Made by a program: the position numbers and the translations under genes. A model generated the notes under the pieces. It ran no database searches and had not been told where the DNA came from. It saw only the letters and a list, made by a program, of their open reading frames with translations. From Acidobacteriota bacterium (GTDB lineage Bacteria > Acidobacteriota > Vicinamibacteria > Vicinamibacterales > UBA823), in NCBI GenBank assembly GCA_002730525.1, contig PCAK01000023.1, positions 93,460 to 157,459 of the forward strand: 64,000 nt of DNA, written 5' to 3'. Shown one piece after another: positions 52,123 through 61,753 of the stretch. The stretch's first letter is position 1, and the number at the start of each line of letters is the position of its first letter.

Positions 52123-54782
52123 CCGGTCAAGACGACGCTCCGACGGCGTCGATGGGCGCGCAGCCGAAGAAGATCCCTGAGCGAATCGGACGCTACGAGC
52201 TGATCGAACGGATCGGCAAGGGGGGCATGGGTATCGTCTACCGAGCGCGGGACACGCAGCTCCAGCGCGAGGTCGCGCTCAAGATGCTGCTGACCAACGT
52301 CGCCGAGGTCGAAGAGACGCAGGAGCGTTTCCGGCGCGAGGCGCGGGCGGCGGCCGACCTGCGCCACCGCAACATCATCCAGGTCTACGACTTCGGCGAG
52401 GAGGACGGTCGCGCGTTCTTCGTGATGGAGCTGCTGGCGGGCGATAGCCTGTCGGCCGAATTGAAGGGCGGCAAACGGCTGCCGCTCGACCGGGCGCTCG
52501 ACATCATGAGCCAGATGTGCGACGGGCTGGCCTTCGCGCACGGCAGGTCGATCGTTCATCGCGATCTAAAGCCGGCCAATCTCTTCGTGACGCCCGACGG
52601 CACGATCAAGATCCTGGACTTCGGCCTGGCGCGGATCGCGTCGTCCAAGCTGACGCGCAGCGGGTTGATCTTCGGGACGCCCGACTACATGTCGCCCGAG
52701 CAGGTTCGCGGCAAGGTGGCGGATCACCGGTCCGACATCTTCTCGGTCGGGGCCGTCCTCTATCAGCTCGTCAGCGGCCGCAAGCCCTTCGCGGCAGAGT
52801 CGCTGCCGCTGGTCATGCGGAAGGTCGTCGAGGAGCCGCCGCCGCCCCTCAAGGGTGTGCCGCCCGCCCTCGAACGGATCATCGCGTGCGCCCTGCAAAA
52901 GGATCCCGCGGACCGCTACCAGGGTGTCGAGGCGCTGCTGGTCGATCTGCGATGCGTCGACCGAGCGGCGCCGGCAACGGCGGAGCCCGAGCCCGACGCC
53001 GACGAGACGGTGCTCGTCAGCCTCGGCATGATCGGCCGCTACCGCGTCCTGGAGCGGGTGGGGCAGGGCGGCATGGGGGTCGTCTATCGGGCCCACGACC
53101 CGGTCCTGGACCGGGATGTCGCTATCAAGAGCATTCTGGGGGAGTTCGGCGACGACGAGGAGAGTTCTGCCGACCACTTCGAGCGCGAGGCGCGGGCGGC
53201 CGCGCGACTGCAGCACCCTAATATCATCACGATCTACGAACTCGGTGAAGCCGAAGGTGCTCCCTACATCGTTATGGAGTTCCTGGACGGCACAGATCTC
53301 GACGGCCTGATGCGGCGCTCCCCGCCGTTGGCGCTGGCCGACCGCGTGCAGCTCGTCATCCAGCTCTGCGCCGGACTGTCGTTCGCGCACGCGCAGGGCG
53401 TCATCCATCGCGACATCAAACCCAGCAACGTCCGGGTGCTCGAGGACGGCACGGTGAAGCTGCTCGACTTCGGCATCGCCAAGCGCAGCGGGAGCGATCC
53501 GAGCTTCAGCGATCCCGCGGGCAGCGTGGAATACATGTCGCCCGAGCAACTCAACGGCGAGGCCGTGGACGTGCGGACCGACGTGTTTGCCGTCGGCGCG
53601 CTGATGTACGAGCTGTTCGGGGGCGGCGCGCCGTTCAAGGGCGACTCGCCGGCGGCCGTGGCCTACCAGATTCTCAATGAGGAACCGGCATCGCTGCGCG
53701 CCGCCGTACCGGAAGCGCTCGAGCAAGTGGTCGCGCGGGCGTTGCAGAAGCAACCGGAGGCCCGGTATGCGAGCGCCGACGAATTGCTGACTGCCCTGCG
53801 GCTGGTGTGCGAGACAGCGCTCGCGGAGCCCTCCCGCCGGCCGGCGATTGGGGAGGCTGCCGGCGACATCGTGGTCGCGCGCGGCGTCGCCAGCCTCGGC
53901 CGGCCGGCGGGCGACATCGCCGTGCCGGGGGTGCGCCCCAGCGCGGAGGCCGCGTCGGCGCTCGCGCGGCGTCGCGGCACCTGGCCCCGATTCGCCGGAG
54001 CCGCGGCGTTGGTGCTCGCGGTCGGTGTTGGCGCCTATGTCGCGTTCGGGTCCGCGGTCGGGTCCGCGGTCGATTGGCCGACCGTGCCGAGGATCGTCCA
54101 GCCGCCGCCGAGCGGCCCCGATCCGGTGTACGCGCTCAGCGTCGATTCGGACCCGACGGGTGCCCGAGTGGTCTTCGACGGCGAGGACATCTTGCTGCTC
54201 GAGGGCGAGACGGTGCAGGTGCAGACGCCGACGACCGTGCCGTTTCGGGGCGGGTTCCCCCAGATGATCCGATTGACGCGCGGCGGATTCCAGCCGGTAG
54301 ATCTGGAGGTTCCCGAGGCGTCTGGCCCGACGCTACGGATCGTGGCGACGCTCGGCGCGCCGGTGCCGACCGGACGCCTCGTCCTCAGTGGACCGTATCT
54401 GTTCGAGGTCTGGCAAGGCAACCGTCGGCTGCGCAACGCCGCCACCGAGCACGAGATCCGGGTCCAGGCGGGTGCCGTCACGCTGCGGGTCCGCAATCAA
54501 GAACTGTTCCTCGACCAGCGCGTGACGGCCGACGTCGCCGCCGATCAGCGGCGGGAATTTCCCGTCGGCGCGGCCGGCACGGTCACGGTGTTCTCACGGC
54601 CGGGCAACTGTGAGATTCTGATCGACGAGCAGACCGTGGGATTCCCACCGATTCAGAACCAGCCGATCGCGGCAGGCCGTCACACCGTGTCGCGGCTGTG
54701 CCCCGATGCGGCCCAGAACACGAGCCAGCCGCTGTCGGTCGAGCCCGGCGCGGCGGTCCAGGTGACCTTCAGCCGACAATGA
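52119..54782 (+). CDS. Membrane Ser/Thr protein kinase with two tandem kinase domains and a PEGA-like extracytoplasmic part
   Basis: An 887-residue protein. Kinase 1 (about residues 20-285): GKGGMGIVYRARD, K in EVALKML, HRDLKPANLF near 147, DFGLAR. Kinase 2 (about 303-570): GQGGMGVVYRAHD, K in DVAIKSI, HRDIKPSNVR near 430, DFGIAKRS. Both keep all catalytic residues. One TM helix (FAGAAALVLAVGVGAYVAFG, about 622-642) leads to a periplasmic part with PEGA-like units (SDPTGARVVFDGEDILLLEG; GNCEILIDEQTVGFP). Two complete kinases in one chain are uncommon. It overlaps PP2C by ATGA and is followed at once by two exported proteins. Confidence 0.9.
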   Translation: MTGQDDAPTASMGAQPKKIPERIGRYELIERIGKGGMGIVYRARDTQLQREVALKMLLTNVAEVEETQERFRREARAAADLRHRNIIQVYDFGEEDGRAFFVMELLAGDSLSAELKGGKRLPLDRALDIMSQMCDGLAFAHGRSIVHRDLKPANLFVTPDGTIKILDFGLARIASSKLTRSGLIFGTPDYMSPEQVRGKVADHRSDIFSVGAVLYQLVSGRKPFAAESLPLVMRKVVEEPPPPLKGVPPALERIIACALQKDPADRYQGVEALLVDLRCVDRAAPATAEPEPDADETVLVSLGMIGRYRVLERVGQGGMGVVYRAHDPVLDRDVAIKSILGEFGDDEESSADHFEREARAAARLQHPNIITIYELGEAEGAPYIVMEFLDGTDLDGLMRRSPPLALADRVQLVIQLCAGLSFAHAQGVIHRDIKPSNVRVLEDGTVKLLDFGIAKRSGSDPSFSDPAGSVEYMSPEQLNGEAVDVRTDVFAVGALMYELFGGGAPFKGDSPAAVAYQILNEEPASLRAAVPEALEQVVARALQKQPEARYASADELLTALRLVCETALAEPSRRPAIGEAAGDIVVARGVASLGRPAGDIAVPGVRPSAEAASALARRRGTWPRFAGAAALVLAVGVGAYVAFGSAVGSAVDWPTVPRIVQPPPSGPDPVYALSVDSDPTGARVVFDGEDILLLEGETVQVQTPTTVPFRGGFPQMIRLTRGGFQPVDLEVPEASGPTLRIVATLGAPVPTGRLVLSGPYLFEVWQGNRRLRNAATEHEIRVQAGAVTLRVRNQELFLDQRVTADVAADQRREFPVGAAGTVTVFSRPGNCEILIDEQTVGFPPIQNQPIAAGRHTVSRLCPDAAQNTSQPLSVEPGAAVQVTFSRQ

Positions 54783-54788
54783 GTGCCG

Positions 54789-56321
54789 ATGAGTAGTTGT
54801 TCCGCGCGCCGTCCATCAACCACCGGGCACGATCGCCCGCGCCGCGCCATCTTACGTGCCGCGTGGCTGTGGCTCCTGATTGGCATCTGCGGCCTCGTAA
54901 TTGCGGCACCGGCGGCCGGACAGACGGGCGAGGAACTGGCCGCGCGCCGCTTCGAGAGCGGCCTCGTGTTCGTCCGCGACGGCAACTTCCGGGAGGCGCT
55001 CGAGGATTTCCAGGCCGTCGCCAATCTCTATCCCGAGAGCGCCGTCGCCGATAACGCGATCCTCGAGATCGCGCGGTACCATCTCGAGGTGAGCGGCGCC
55101 GTCGATCAGGCGGCGGCGGCGGCCGACCGGATCGTCAACAACCAGAGCTATTCCCAGGGCGATGCCGCGCCGGAGGCCTACGTCGTGCTCGGCCGAGCGG
55201 CGCTGGCGCGGAGCCTGACCGAGGGCGACATCCAGGATGCCGTGTCGAACTTCCAGCGTGGGCTCCGACTCTACCCGGACAGTTCGGCCGTGTCGCAGAC
55301 CTTGTTCTACATCGCCGAGGGGTCTCGCCTGGCCGGCCAGCCTGCCGAGGCGCTCGCGGGGTACCGGCGCGTGCTCGCCGAACACCCGGGGGATCCGTGG
55401 GCGATTCGCGCCCGACTGGGCGCCGGCCGGATGGCCGTCCTCATGAACGATCCGATCAGCGCCATGGAGGAGTTTCAGCGGGTGCGCGACGAGTCTGGCG
55501 ATGGACCCGAGGCGGCCGACGCGCTCGCGCGGACGACGATTCTCTATCGGCTCTTCGTGCGACCGCCCGAGACGGCGTATGCGATTGAGCCGTCGGCCGA
55601 CGCGGGCGGTCGGACGACTCGGAAGGTGGTGGCGCTCGCGCCGCTGCCCGACGGCAACGTGGTGGTGGCCACCGACCGCGCCGTGTCCTCGCTCCGGCCG
55701 AGCCCGCTCCCGGCCTCCGAGCGGCCGCGGGCGCTGGCCGTGGGGCCCGACGGCCCCGTGGTCGTGAACGAGCGCGGCGTGCTGCAGCGCGTGAACGGTG
55801 AATCGGTGCGATTCGTCGTGCCCGACCGGGACGATGCGCGCACCCTGAACGAGGTCGATGCCCTCGTGGCGACGTCGACCGGTGACTGGCTCGTCGCCGA
55901 TCGGCAAGCCGAGACCATCCAGCGTTTCTCGCGGACCGGCATCTACATCGGGGAGTACGCTGACGTCCGCGCCGAGCGCCTGGCGATCGATCCCCTGGAC
56001 CGGGTCGCCGTCCTCGATAACGACGACGGGCTCCACGTCTACGATGCCGGGCGACAGATCGCGCGCCTCTCGACCCGCGTGGACAATCTCTATCGCATTG
56101 ACAACCCGGCCGACGTGGCGTTCGATGCCTTCGGGCATCTCTACGTCCTCGATCGCGAGGGGGTGTACATTTTCAGCCGCGACCGTCGGTTCATGATGCG
56201 GGTTCCGGCCTCGGACGACGCGCCGAACGCGTTCGACCGCGCCACGGCGATGGCGATTGACCCGGCGGGACGTCTCTATGTTGCCGATGAGCGGGACAAG
56301 ATTGTCTTCGTGCTGCAGTAG
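54789..56321 (+). CDS. Exported TPR plus beta-propeller protein
   Basis: A 510-residue protein. A basic N-terminus and a signal or TM segment (AAWLWLLIGICGLVIAAPAA) are followed by TPR-like repeats of the YbgF/outer-membrane assembly type (residues about 45-270: ESGLVFVRDGNFREALEDFQ, NFQRGLRLYPDSSAVSQTLF). An NHL-like propeller follows (VALAPLPDGNVVVATDRAVS, FDAFGHLYVLDREGVYIFSR, MAIDPAGRLYVADERDKIVF). It begins 6 nt after the kinase stop (GTG 54783 is an alternative) and overlaps the next gene. Probably a periplasmic partner of the kinase's PEGA part; inferred from operon position. Confidence 0.8.
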   Translation: MSSCSARRPSTTGHDRPRRAILRAAWLWLLIGICGLVIAAPAAGQTGEELAARRFESGLVFVRDGNFREALEDFQAVANLYPESAVADNAILEIARYHLEVSGAVDQAAAAADRIVNNQSYSQGDAAPEAYVVLGRAALARSLTEGDIQDAVSNFQRGLRLYPDSSAVSQTLFYIAEGSRLAGQPAEALAGYRRVLAEHPGDPWAIRARLGAGRMAVLMNDPISAMEEFQRVRDESGDGPEAADALARTTILYRLFVRPPETAYAIEPSADAGGRTTRKVVALAPLPDGNVVVATDRAVSSLRPSPLPASERPRALAVGPDGPVVVNERGVLQRVNGESVRFVVPDRDDARTLNEVDALVATSTGDWLVADRQAETIQRFSRTGIYIGEYADVRAERLAIDPLDRVAVLDNDDGLHVYDAGRQIARLSTRVDNLYRIDNPADVAFDAFGHLYVLDREGVYIFSRDRRFMMRVPASDDAPNAFDRATAMAIDPAGRLYVADERDKIVFVLQ

Positions 56322-58428
56322 GGCCACGCGCGCGCGGGCGGCTCCGATCGGTGTCGCGCTGCTGGCGGTCGTCTTCGTCTACGGAGCGCTGGTTCCGGCG
56401 GGTGCTCAGACGCCGGCGGTCGCCGAGGCCGAGCTGCAGGAAGCCGAACGCCTCTTCGAGGCGTTCGAGTTCCAGCCGGCGGTCGAACTGCTCGATCGCC
56501 TGGTGGGGCAGCTGCTTGTGATCTCCCCAGCTCAACTCGACGCAGATGCGCGGCGCACGGCGCTGTCGCGCGCCTACGATCTCCGCGCGCAGTCGAAGTT
56601 TAATCTCGATCAGATTGCCGAGGCCGAGGCCGACTTCGAAACGCTGGTGCAGGTCGACGCGGGCTATCGGCTGCCAGAGGACCTGTCTCCGCGCGTGCTC
56701 GAGCTGTTCGAGGCGGTGCGTCGACGGACAGTCGGCCTCGTCCTCCTGGAGATGGACCCTCCGGGGACCGTCGCGATCGACGAGCGCGTCTACACCATGA
56801 CGTCGCCGCAGGGGACGTTCGAGGTCGCCGCCGGCCCCCATACGGTGACGACCAGTCTGCCGGGCCACCGGGGAGCCTCGACAGACGTGGTCGTCGTGGC
56901 AGGCGAGAGCGTGTCGCTCGAGGTCGTGCTGACGCGGACCGCCGGCTCGCTGACGGTCGCGACCCAGCCACCCGGCGCGGAAATCGTCGTCGACGGCGAA
57001 CCGCACGGCGTGACCTTGGCGGGGGTCCGGTCGGTCGGGCCGTCGGTGCCGGTGCTCGTCATGGGACTCACGCCTGGGCAGCACCGACTGCAGATTGTCC
57101 GCGACTGCTTCACCCCCTACGACGTACCGTTCAATATTCCGGAGCCGCCCACCGACATCGACGCCGGCACGATCGAGCTGGAGCCAGCCGTGGCAACCGC
57201 CGTCATCGAGCAAGCCGGGCCAGGCGCGGTCCTCTACGTCGACGGCGAGCGCCGCGGTGCGGCGGGCGAGCCGGTCGCCGATATCTGCGAGGGGCCGCAC
57301 GTCGTCGAGGTGCGCTCACCTCGCGGGCGGTTCCTCGACCGCCGCGAGTGGCGCGCCGGCGACCACGTCGTCCTGCAAGTAGAGTTGCGGAGAGGCTTCG
57401 CACTGATCGACGCGGCGGACGGGGCAGAGATGCTCGATGCCCGGTCAGCCCGCCAGGTGGAGGACGCGGTCAACGACGCGCAGCGGCTGATGGTGTTCGC
57501 CCCCCTCGACGCCGACCTCAGGGCCGCACGGAACGCCGCCGGGCAGTCGCCGGCCGACCCGGGTCTCAGCCCAGCCGAGCGGCGCGGACTCGCCGACGCC
57601 TGGACCACGCTGCTCGATGCGCAGGGTGTCGCCTGGCTGTCGCCGATCGTCGGGGGCGAGGGGGCGCTCGCGCTGCATCTTCTTGCGGCCGGCAGCGGGA
57701 CCTCTGACGTCATTCCGCTCGACCTCAGCAACCTGGGCTCCCGCGCCGCGGTCATCCGGACGCTGGGCCTGACCCCGCCGCCCGTCGTCCGCGCGTCGCT
57801 CGAGGTGTCGCTCGTCGATCTGGCTGGTATCGAGGGGGCGGCGGTCATCCGGCTCGTTCCGGGGGGCAGTAGCGACGGCGCGGGGCTGGCCGTTGGTGAC
57901 GTCGTCGTCGGCCTCGACGGCAGCCCGGTGACCGCGGCGGCCGATGTCGGCCGCGCGCTCGAGCGCCTCGGATCGCGCGGTGCGCTCAGGCTCGACGTCG
58001 TCTCGGCTGCCGGCTCGAGGAACCTGACCGTGCCGATTGCCGAAGTCGCGGACGCCGTCTCGCTGACGGATCTGAGTCGGCTGTCGAATCCGCTGCTGCT
58101 CGACATGGAAGATGCGCTCGCCGACGCCGAGACGCCGCTGGCGGAAGCGGCCGCCCGGTTGAACCTCGCCATCGTCCACATTCGCCTGGCGAACTGGGAC
58201 CTGGCCCTTCGCGAGTTGGAACAGATCTCGCTGCCGGATGGCCCGGGGGTCTCGGCCGGCACCGTGGCGTACCTGACCGGGCTCAGCCTGACCGCAGTCA
58301 ACCGGCTCGGCGACGCGCAGTCGGCGTTCGAGCAGGCGGTGGCCGCCGCGGGCAGCCAGCTCTATCTCGGCGGGCCGTCCGTGGCGCCGCTTGCGCAGCA
58401 ACGGCTCGACGAGATCCTTCGGCCGTGA
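56287..58428 (+). CDS. Exported PEGA-PDZ-TPR protein
   Basis: A 713-residue protein. The basic N-terminus and signal peptide (APIGVALLAVVFVYGALVPA, GAQ) precede a helical TPR-like region (EAERLFEAFEFQPAVELLDR). PEGA-type repeats follow (MDPPGTVAIDERVYTMTSPQ; TQPPGAEIVVDGEPHGVTL; GAVLYVDGERRGAAGEPV), then a middle region without recognised fold, a PDZ domain (GSSDGAGLAVGDVVVGLDGS) and C-terminal TPR-like helices. I chose ATG 56287, overlapping the previous gene by 35 nt, because it gives the best signal peptide. No protease motif accompanies the PDZ. It looks like a scaffold for the kinase module. Confidence 0.78.
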   Translation: MSGTRLSSCCSRATRARAAPIGVALLAVVFVYGALVPAGAQTPAVAEAELQEAERLFEAFEFQPAVELLDRLVGQLLVISPAQLDADARRTALSRAYDLRAQSKFNLDQIAEAEADFETLVQVDAGYRLPEDLSPRVLELFEAVRRRTVGLVLLEMDPPGTVAIDERVYTMTSPQGTFEVAAGPHTVTTSLPGHRGASTDVVVVAGESVSLEVVLTRTAGSLTVATQPPGAEIVVDGEPHGVTLAGVRSVGPSVPVLVMGLTPGQHRLQIVRDCFTPYDVPFNIPEPPTDIDAGTIELEPAVATAVIEQAGPGAVLYVDGERRGAAGEPVADICEGPHVVEVRSPRGRFLDRREWRAGDHVVLQVELRRGFALIDAADGAEMLDARSARQVEDAVNDAQRLMVFAPLDADLRAARNAAGQSPADPGLSPAERRGLADAWTTLLDAQGVAWLSPIVGGEGALALHLLAAGSGTSDVIPLDLSNLGSRAAVIRTLGLTPPPVVRASLEVSLVDLAGIEGAAVIRLVPGGSSDGAGLAVGDVVVGLDGSPVTAAADVGRALERLGSRGALRLDVVSAAGSRNLTVPIAEVADAVSLTDLSRLSNPLLLDMEDALADAETPLAEAAARLNLAIVHIRLANWDLALRELEQISLPDGPGVSAGTVAYLTGLSLTAVNRLGDAQSAFEQAVAAAGSQLYLGGPSVAPLAQQRLDEILRP

Positions 58429-58496
58429 CCGGCGCCGGCCCGAGCCGCATCGCCGTTCTTGGCGGCGGGTTCGGCGGTGCCTGCGCGGCCATATGA
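58425..58496 (+). pseudogene. N-terminal fragment of a flavin oxidoreductase (NADH dehydrogenase type II-like)
   Basis: From GTG 58425 (overlapping the upstream stop as GTGA) 23 codons read SRIAVLGGGFGGACAAI, then TGA. The GxGxxG-type dinucleotide-binding start is typical of Ndh-like FAD oxidoreductases, where it would be followed by about 400 residues that are absent here. Confidence 0.55.
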
Positions 58497-58512
58497 AGCA
58501 AGGAGGTCAGCG

Positions 58513-58797
58513 ATGAGGCAGGCAGTGAGGTCGGTGCGGTGTTGGCGGCGGTGGCAGCCGTCGGGTTGATCGGTGTCTCGGCGAAGCAGCCCTCTGCTAC
58601 GCCCAAACGGATCAACAAGGCGCTCGAGCTGCTCGCGCAGGGGCAGCCGATCTACTACACACAGGTGAATCGCGGCGGTTACGACGAGGGCCTAGCGCTG
58701 GCCCGGACCTTCGCCGGCTACATCACCTACAACCTCGAGCACTCGGCCTTCGACATCGCCTCCCTCGAAGGGTTCATGCGCGGGCTGGTCGAGGGCG
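58513..58797 (+). pseudogene. HpcH/HpaI aldolase-family gene, N-terminal fragment
   Basis: A good ribosome site (AAGGAGG, 58500-58506) and ATG 58513 start a frame that shifts early. The main frame (from GTG 58539) reads LAAVAAVGLIGVSAKQ (signal peptide), PKRINKALELLAQGQPIYYT, ITYNLEHSAFDIASLEGFMR and GLVEG. This is the start of an exported HpcH/HpaI aldolase-like protein. The homology ends near 58797 and the rest (about 200 residues) is missing. Confidence 0.55.
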
Positions 58798-58859
58798 TGA
58801 CGCTGGAGATCGCGGCACTCGGCGCACGCCGTCCCGGGCACCAGTTCGGGCAGGCCACG

Positions 58860-59080
58860 AAGCCGATCGGTGCGATCGAGGAGGGGCAACCCTGGGCCAA
58901 CATGCGCAAGGCGCGCGTCGTCCGGCAGGGCCCGTTCAAGCTGATCCAGATTCCGCACCTCGATCGCGAGGAGCTGTTTCACCTCGCGTTCGATCCCGAC
59001 GAGCAGAACAACCTTCTGCGCCGCCCGAGCGCGCGGGCACGAGAAATAGCCGACGAGCTAAGGTCGGTGCAAGTGGCACG
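58860..59080 (+). pseudogene. C-terminal fragment of a sulfatase
   Basis: In the same frame as the aldolase fragment, the sequence WANMRKARVVRQGPFKLIQI, PHLDREELFHLAFDPDEQNN and LLRRPSARAREIADELRSVQ matches the extreme C-terminus of arylsulfatase-type enzymes (xxKLIxxP...ELFDLxxDPxExxNL). The catalytic C/S-x-P-x-R domain is absent. The open frame continues to 59198 without further similarity. From 59199 to 59336 I see nothing. Confidence 0.55.
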
Positions 59081-59336
59081 ATCCGAGCGTCGTGCTGAGC
59101 TCCAAGGGCGAGGCCACCGAGGACGGCACCCCCTATGCTCGAGGGTCTCCCGGAGTCCGTCATCTTCAGCAGGGTACTCCTCTGTCTCCCACGGGTGAGG
59201 GCTCAGCGAACCACGAACCCGCAGCCGACTCAAGCTCCCACCGGTTCGACGTTCGAGTTCTGGGTCATTTCCTCAGCCGCTGCCTGAACCGCGGACCGAC
59301 CGTCGGACAAGGGCAAGTATCCGGCCCCGCTCTTCG

Positions 59337-61622
59337 TCAGCGGCTCCACTTGAGGGCGGCGAAGACGTTCGAGAAATCATCGGTCCACGGACGGGCATCT
59401 GCCGTGGTGGGCAAGCGGTGCCATCGAGGGTCCTGGACCAGGCGGGCCAAGTCGGCATCGACACGCGCGAGAACTGCCCACGTCGACGGCAGTATTCCTT
59501 CCGCTCGTGCACCGTCGGCATCAGCCGGGTCGAGACGAGTAATCCCGACCAAACCTACGTCGTGGGCGACATTGCCAAGCACAGACCCGAGATCGAGATA
59601 GCGGTTCGATATGTTGAACACGAGCATGCCGCCCGGCGCGAGTTTGAGCAAGTACAGGTTGACCGCCTCCCGAGTCATCAAGTGGACAGGGATCGCGTCC
59701 GAGCTGAACGCGTCAACGACGATCAGGTCGTAGAACCGGTCCGGGACAAGGGCGATCGAGAGGCGGGCATCACCGAGCACGATGTCGTAGGCTGGCGAGC
59801 AATCCCTGAGGTAGGAGAAATAGCTCGTGTCGCGGGCAAGGCGGACAATAGCTGGATTGATCTCATAGAAGGTCCAGTGTTCATTCGGCGTCGCATAGCA
59901 GCCAAGGGTGCCGATTCCCAAGCCGAGGACCGCGACGTGGCGATTCACAAGGTCGTCCGTCACACGAGAGTCGTCCGTTACACGAGAGAAGACTTGCCCG
60001 ATTGGGCCACCGCGGCTGTAGTAACTCAACGGATCACGTCGCCGCCTGTCGTCGATCGCCTGCAGCCCATGAACCGTCGTTCCATGAACCAAACCGCGAA
60101 GTTCCCCCTCGTCGACGAGGATCACTTGCCGACTGCCGAAAAAGTCCCGCTCGACGTGCAGGGTCTGATCGTTCACACGCGAAACGAGCAGACTTACGAT
60201 AAGAAGTCCGGCGACCCCTAGACCAAATCGGACGGGCCTCGGCCAGAAGCTTGCGCAGATCAGGAGCGGCACACCCAAGAAGAGGATATTCGTCTCCAGC
60301 GAGTGAAAAGGCAGACCAACCGCGCGGCTAGTCAGTACGAGACCGGCGGCAAGCAGGGTCGTGAGCGCAGGAAGGCCGAAGTCAAGCCGACGCGCGCGGA
60401 TGCTGGCATCGGTGCTGCGTGCCGGCCGCATCAAACAGGCCGCCACCAGCGCGAGCGGATACTCTACCGTTGTCTCGAAGAGCACCGGCGCAATCAATGC
60501 ATTGAACAGACCGCCGGCGGCGCCCCCGATTGAGATCCAGAGAAAGAACTCGGTCAAGTATCGCGTCGAAGGTCGGCTCAGGGCCAACTCACGGTGGCAG
60601 ACCAGCGCGGCGACGAACAACGCGATGTAATGCGACGGGATTGAGCGCCAGGCTGGGCTGATGGGCAAGGAAGTGATGGTCAAGAGCAGCGGACCAAGAA
60701 CGGCTACCGGGAGAAGCGTGCTCATGAGACGGTGCGACACGAACGCGTTCCCGGCGAAAGCCATCACGAAAGTGATGAGGTAGAGTGCGAGCGGGATCAC
60801 CCACAAGAGCGGCACAGACGCAATGTCGGTCGAAATGTAGGTCGTGACGCTCAGCATCAAGCTTGACGGCACCGCCGTCAGCGCGACCCACCGCAGTCGT
60901 TGCCTTAGACCGGGTGCTTTGGTGGTTCCGCCCCCGACAGCGTCAGGGTCCGGTTGGACCGATACCCTCTTCGGCAACCGCCGACCGGGGCGCGACAGCC
61001 ACAGCGCACTGGCACAGCAGACAGTCAAGGCGCCCAGCAGACCGTATCCCGCCGCCCAGAGTTGGTTCTGGCGTTCGAGTCCGAGTAAGGGTTCGACGAA
61101 AACGGGGTACGAGAGGAGCGCCAACAAACTGCCCGTGTTACTTACGGCGTACAGAAAGTAGGGATCCCCGGCAGAAGGATGTCTGGTGGCTGAGAACCAC
61201 CTTTGCAGCAGGGGAGCGCTCGCGGATATCGCGAAAAGAGGTAGGCCCAGCGATGCCACGAGTAAGAACAGCAGAGGGATGACTGGGTTGTCACTAGCGG
61301 CAGGCGTCCACTCGGCGGGAACGTGGATGGGGAGCACGAGCAGCGAGAACGCGAGGACGGCGAGATGTAGCGTCGCCTGCCACCGGACGCTGAGCCACCT
61401 GGAAGTTGCGTGAACGTATGCGTATCCTGCGAGAAGCGTGAACTGGTAGAACACAACGCAGGTCGTCCACACAGCCGGCACGCCGCCTAGCAGGGGCACG
61501 ACCATCTTGGCAAACATCGGCTGTACCAGAAAGAGCAGCGTTGCGCTCATGAAGAGGGTCAACGCGAACAGCCCAAGCCAAGTGCTGCCTTCAGCCTGGT
61601 GCCACGGATTCGCTCTAGACAT
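59337..61622 (-). CDS. Multi-pass membrane protein fused to a spermidine-synthase-like domain
   Basis: A 761-residue protein. The first 470 residues hold about 12-14 TM helices (LFALTLFMSATLLFLVQPMF, VVFYQFTLLAGYAYVHATSR and others). The last 250 residues are a spermidine-synthase/methyltransferase-like Rossmann domain: HVAVLGLGIGTLGCYA, TFYEINPAIVRLARD, DIVLGDARLSIAL, LIVVDAFSSDAIPVHLMTRE. The polyamine-binding residues cannot be assigned with confidence, and proteins of this fused type are often called fused MFS/spermidine synthase without proof of activity. ATG 61622 chosen; the frame is open 25 codons further. Confidence 0.85.
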   Translation of the reverse strand: MSRANPWHQAEGSTWLGLFALTLFMSATLLFLVQPMFAKMVVPLLGGVPAVWTTCVVFYQFTLLAGYAYVHATSRWLSVRWQATLHLAVLAFSLLVLPIHVPAEWTPAASDNPVIPLLFLLVASLGLPLFAISASAPLLQRWFSATRHPSAGDPYFLYAVSNTGSLLALLSYPVFVEPLLGLERQNQLWAAGYGLLGALTVCCASALWLSRPGRRLPKRVSVQPDPDAVGGGTTKAPGLRQRLRWVALTAVPSSLMLSVTTYISTDIASVPLLWVIPLALYLITFVMAFAGNAFVSHRLMSTLLPVAVLGPLLLTITSLPISPAWRSIPSHYIALFVAALVCHRELALSRPSTRYLTEFFLWISIGGAAGGLFNALIAPVLFETTVEYPLALVAACLMRPARSTDASIRARRLDFGLPALTTLLAAGLVLTSRAVGLPFHSLETNILFLGVPLLICASFWPRPVRFGLGVAGLLIVSLLVSRVNDQTLHVERDFFGSRQVILVDEGELRGLVHGTTVHGLQAIDDRRRRDPLSYYSRGGPIGQVFSRVTDDSRVTDDLVNRHVAVLGLGIGTLGCYATPNEHWTFYEINPAIVRLARDTSYFSYLRDCSPAYDIVLGDARLSIALVPDRFYDLIVVDAFSSDAIPVHLMTREAVNLYLLKLAPGGMLVFNISNRYLDLGSVLGNVAHDVGLVGITRLDPADADGARAEGILPSTWAVLARVDADLARLVQDPRWHRLPTTADARPWTDDFSNVFAALKWSR

Positions 61623-61753
61623 TTCGGTTTCGGCGGGTCGAAAGCCAACTGGGTCGAGCCGCCAGGGTGCCCGTCGCTGACGGGGCCAGAGGCCCATCCG
61701 GAGGGAGTACCGCTGCTGGGATCGAATCGGGCGCCATCAGCGGCAACAGCAGG

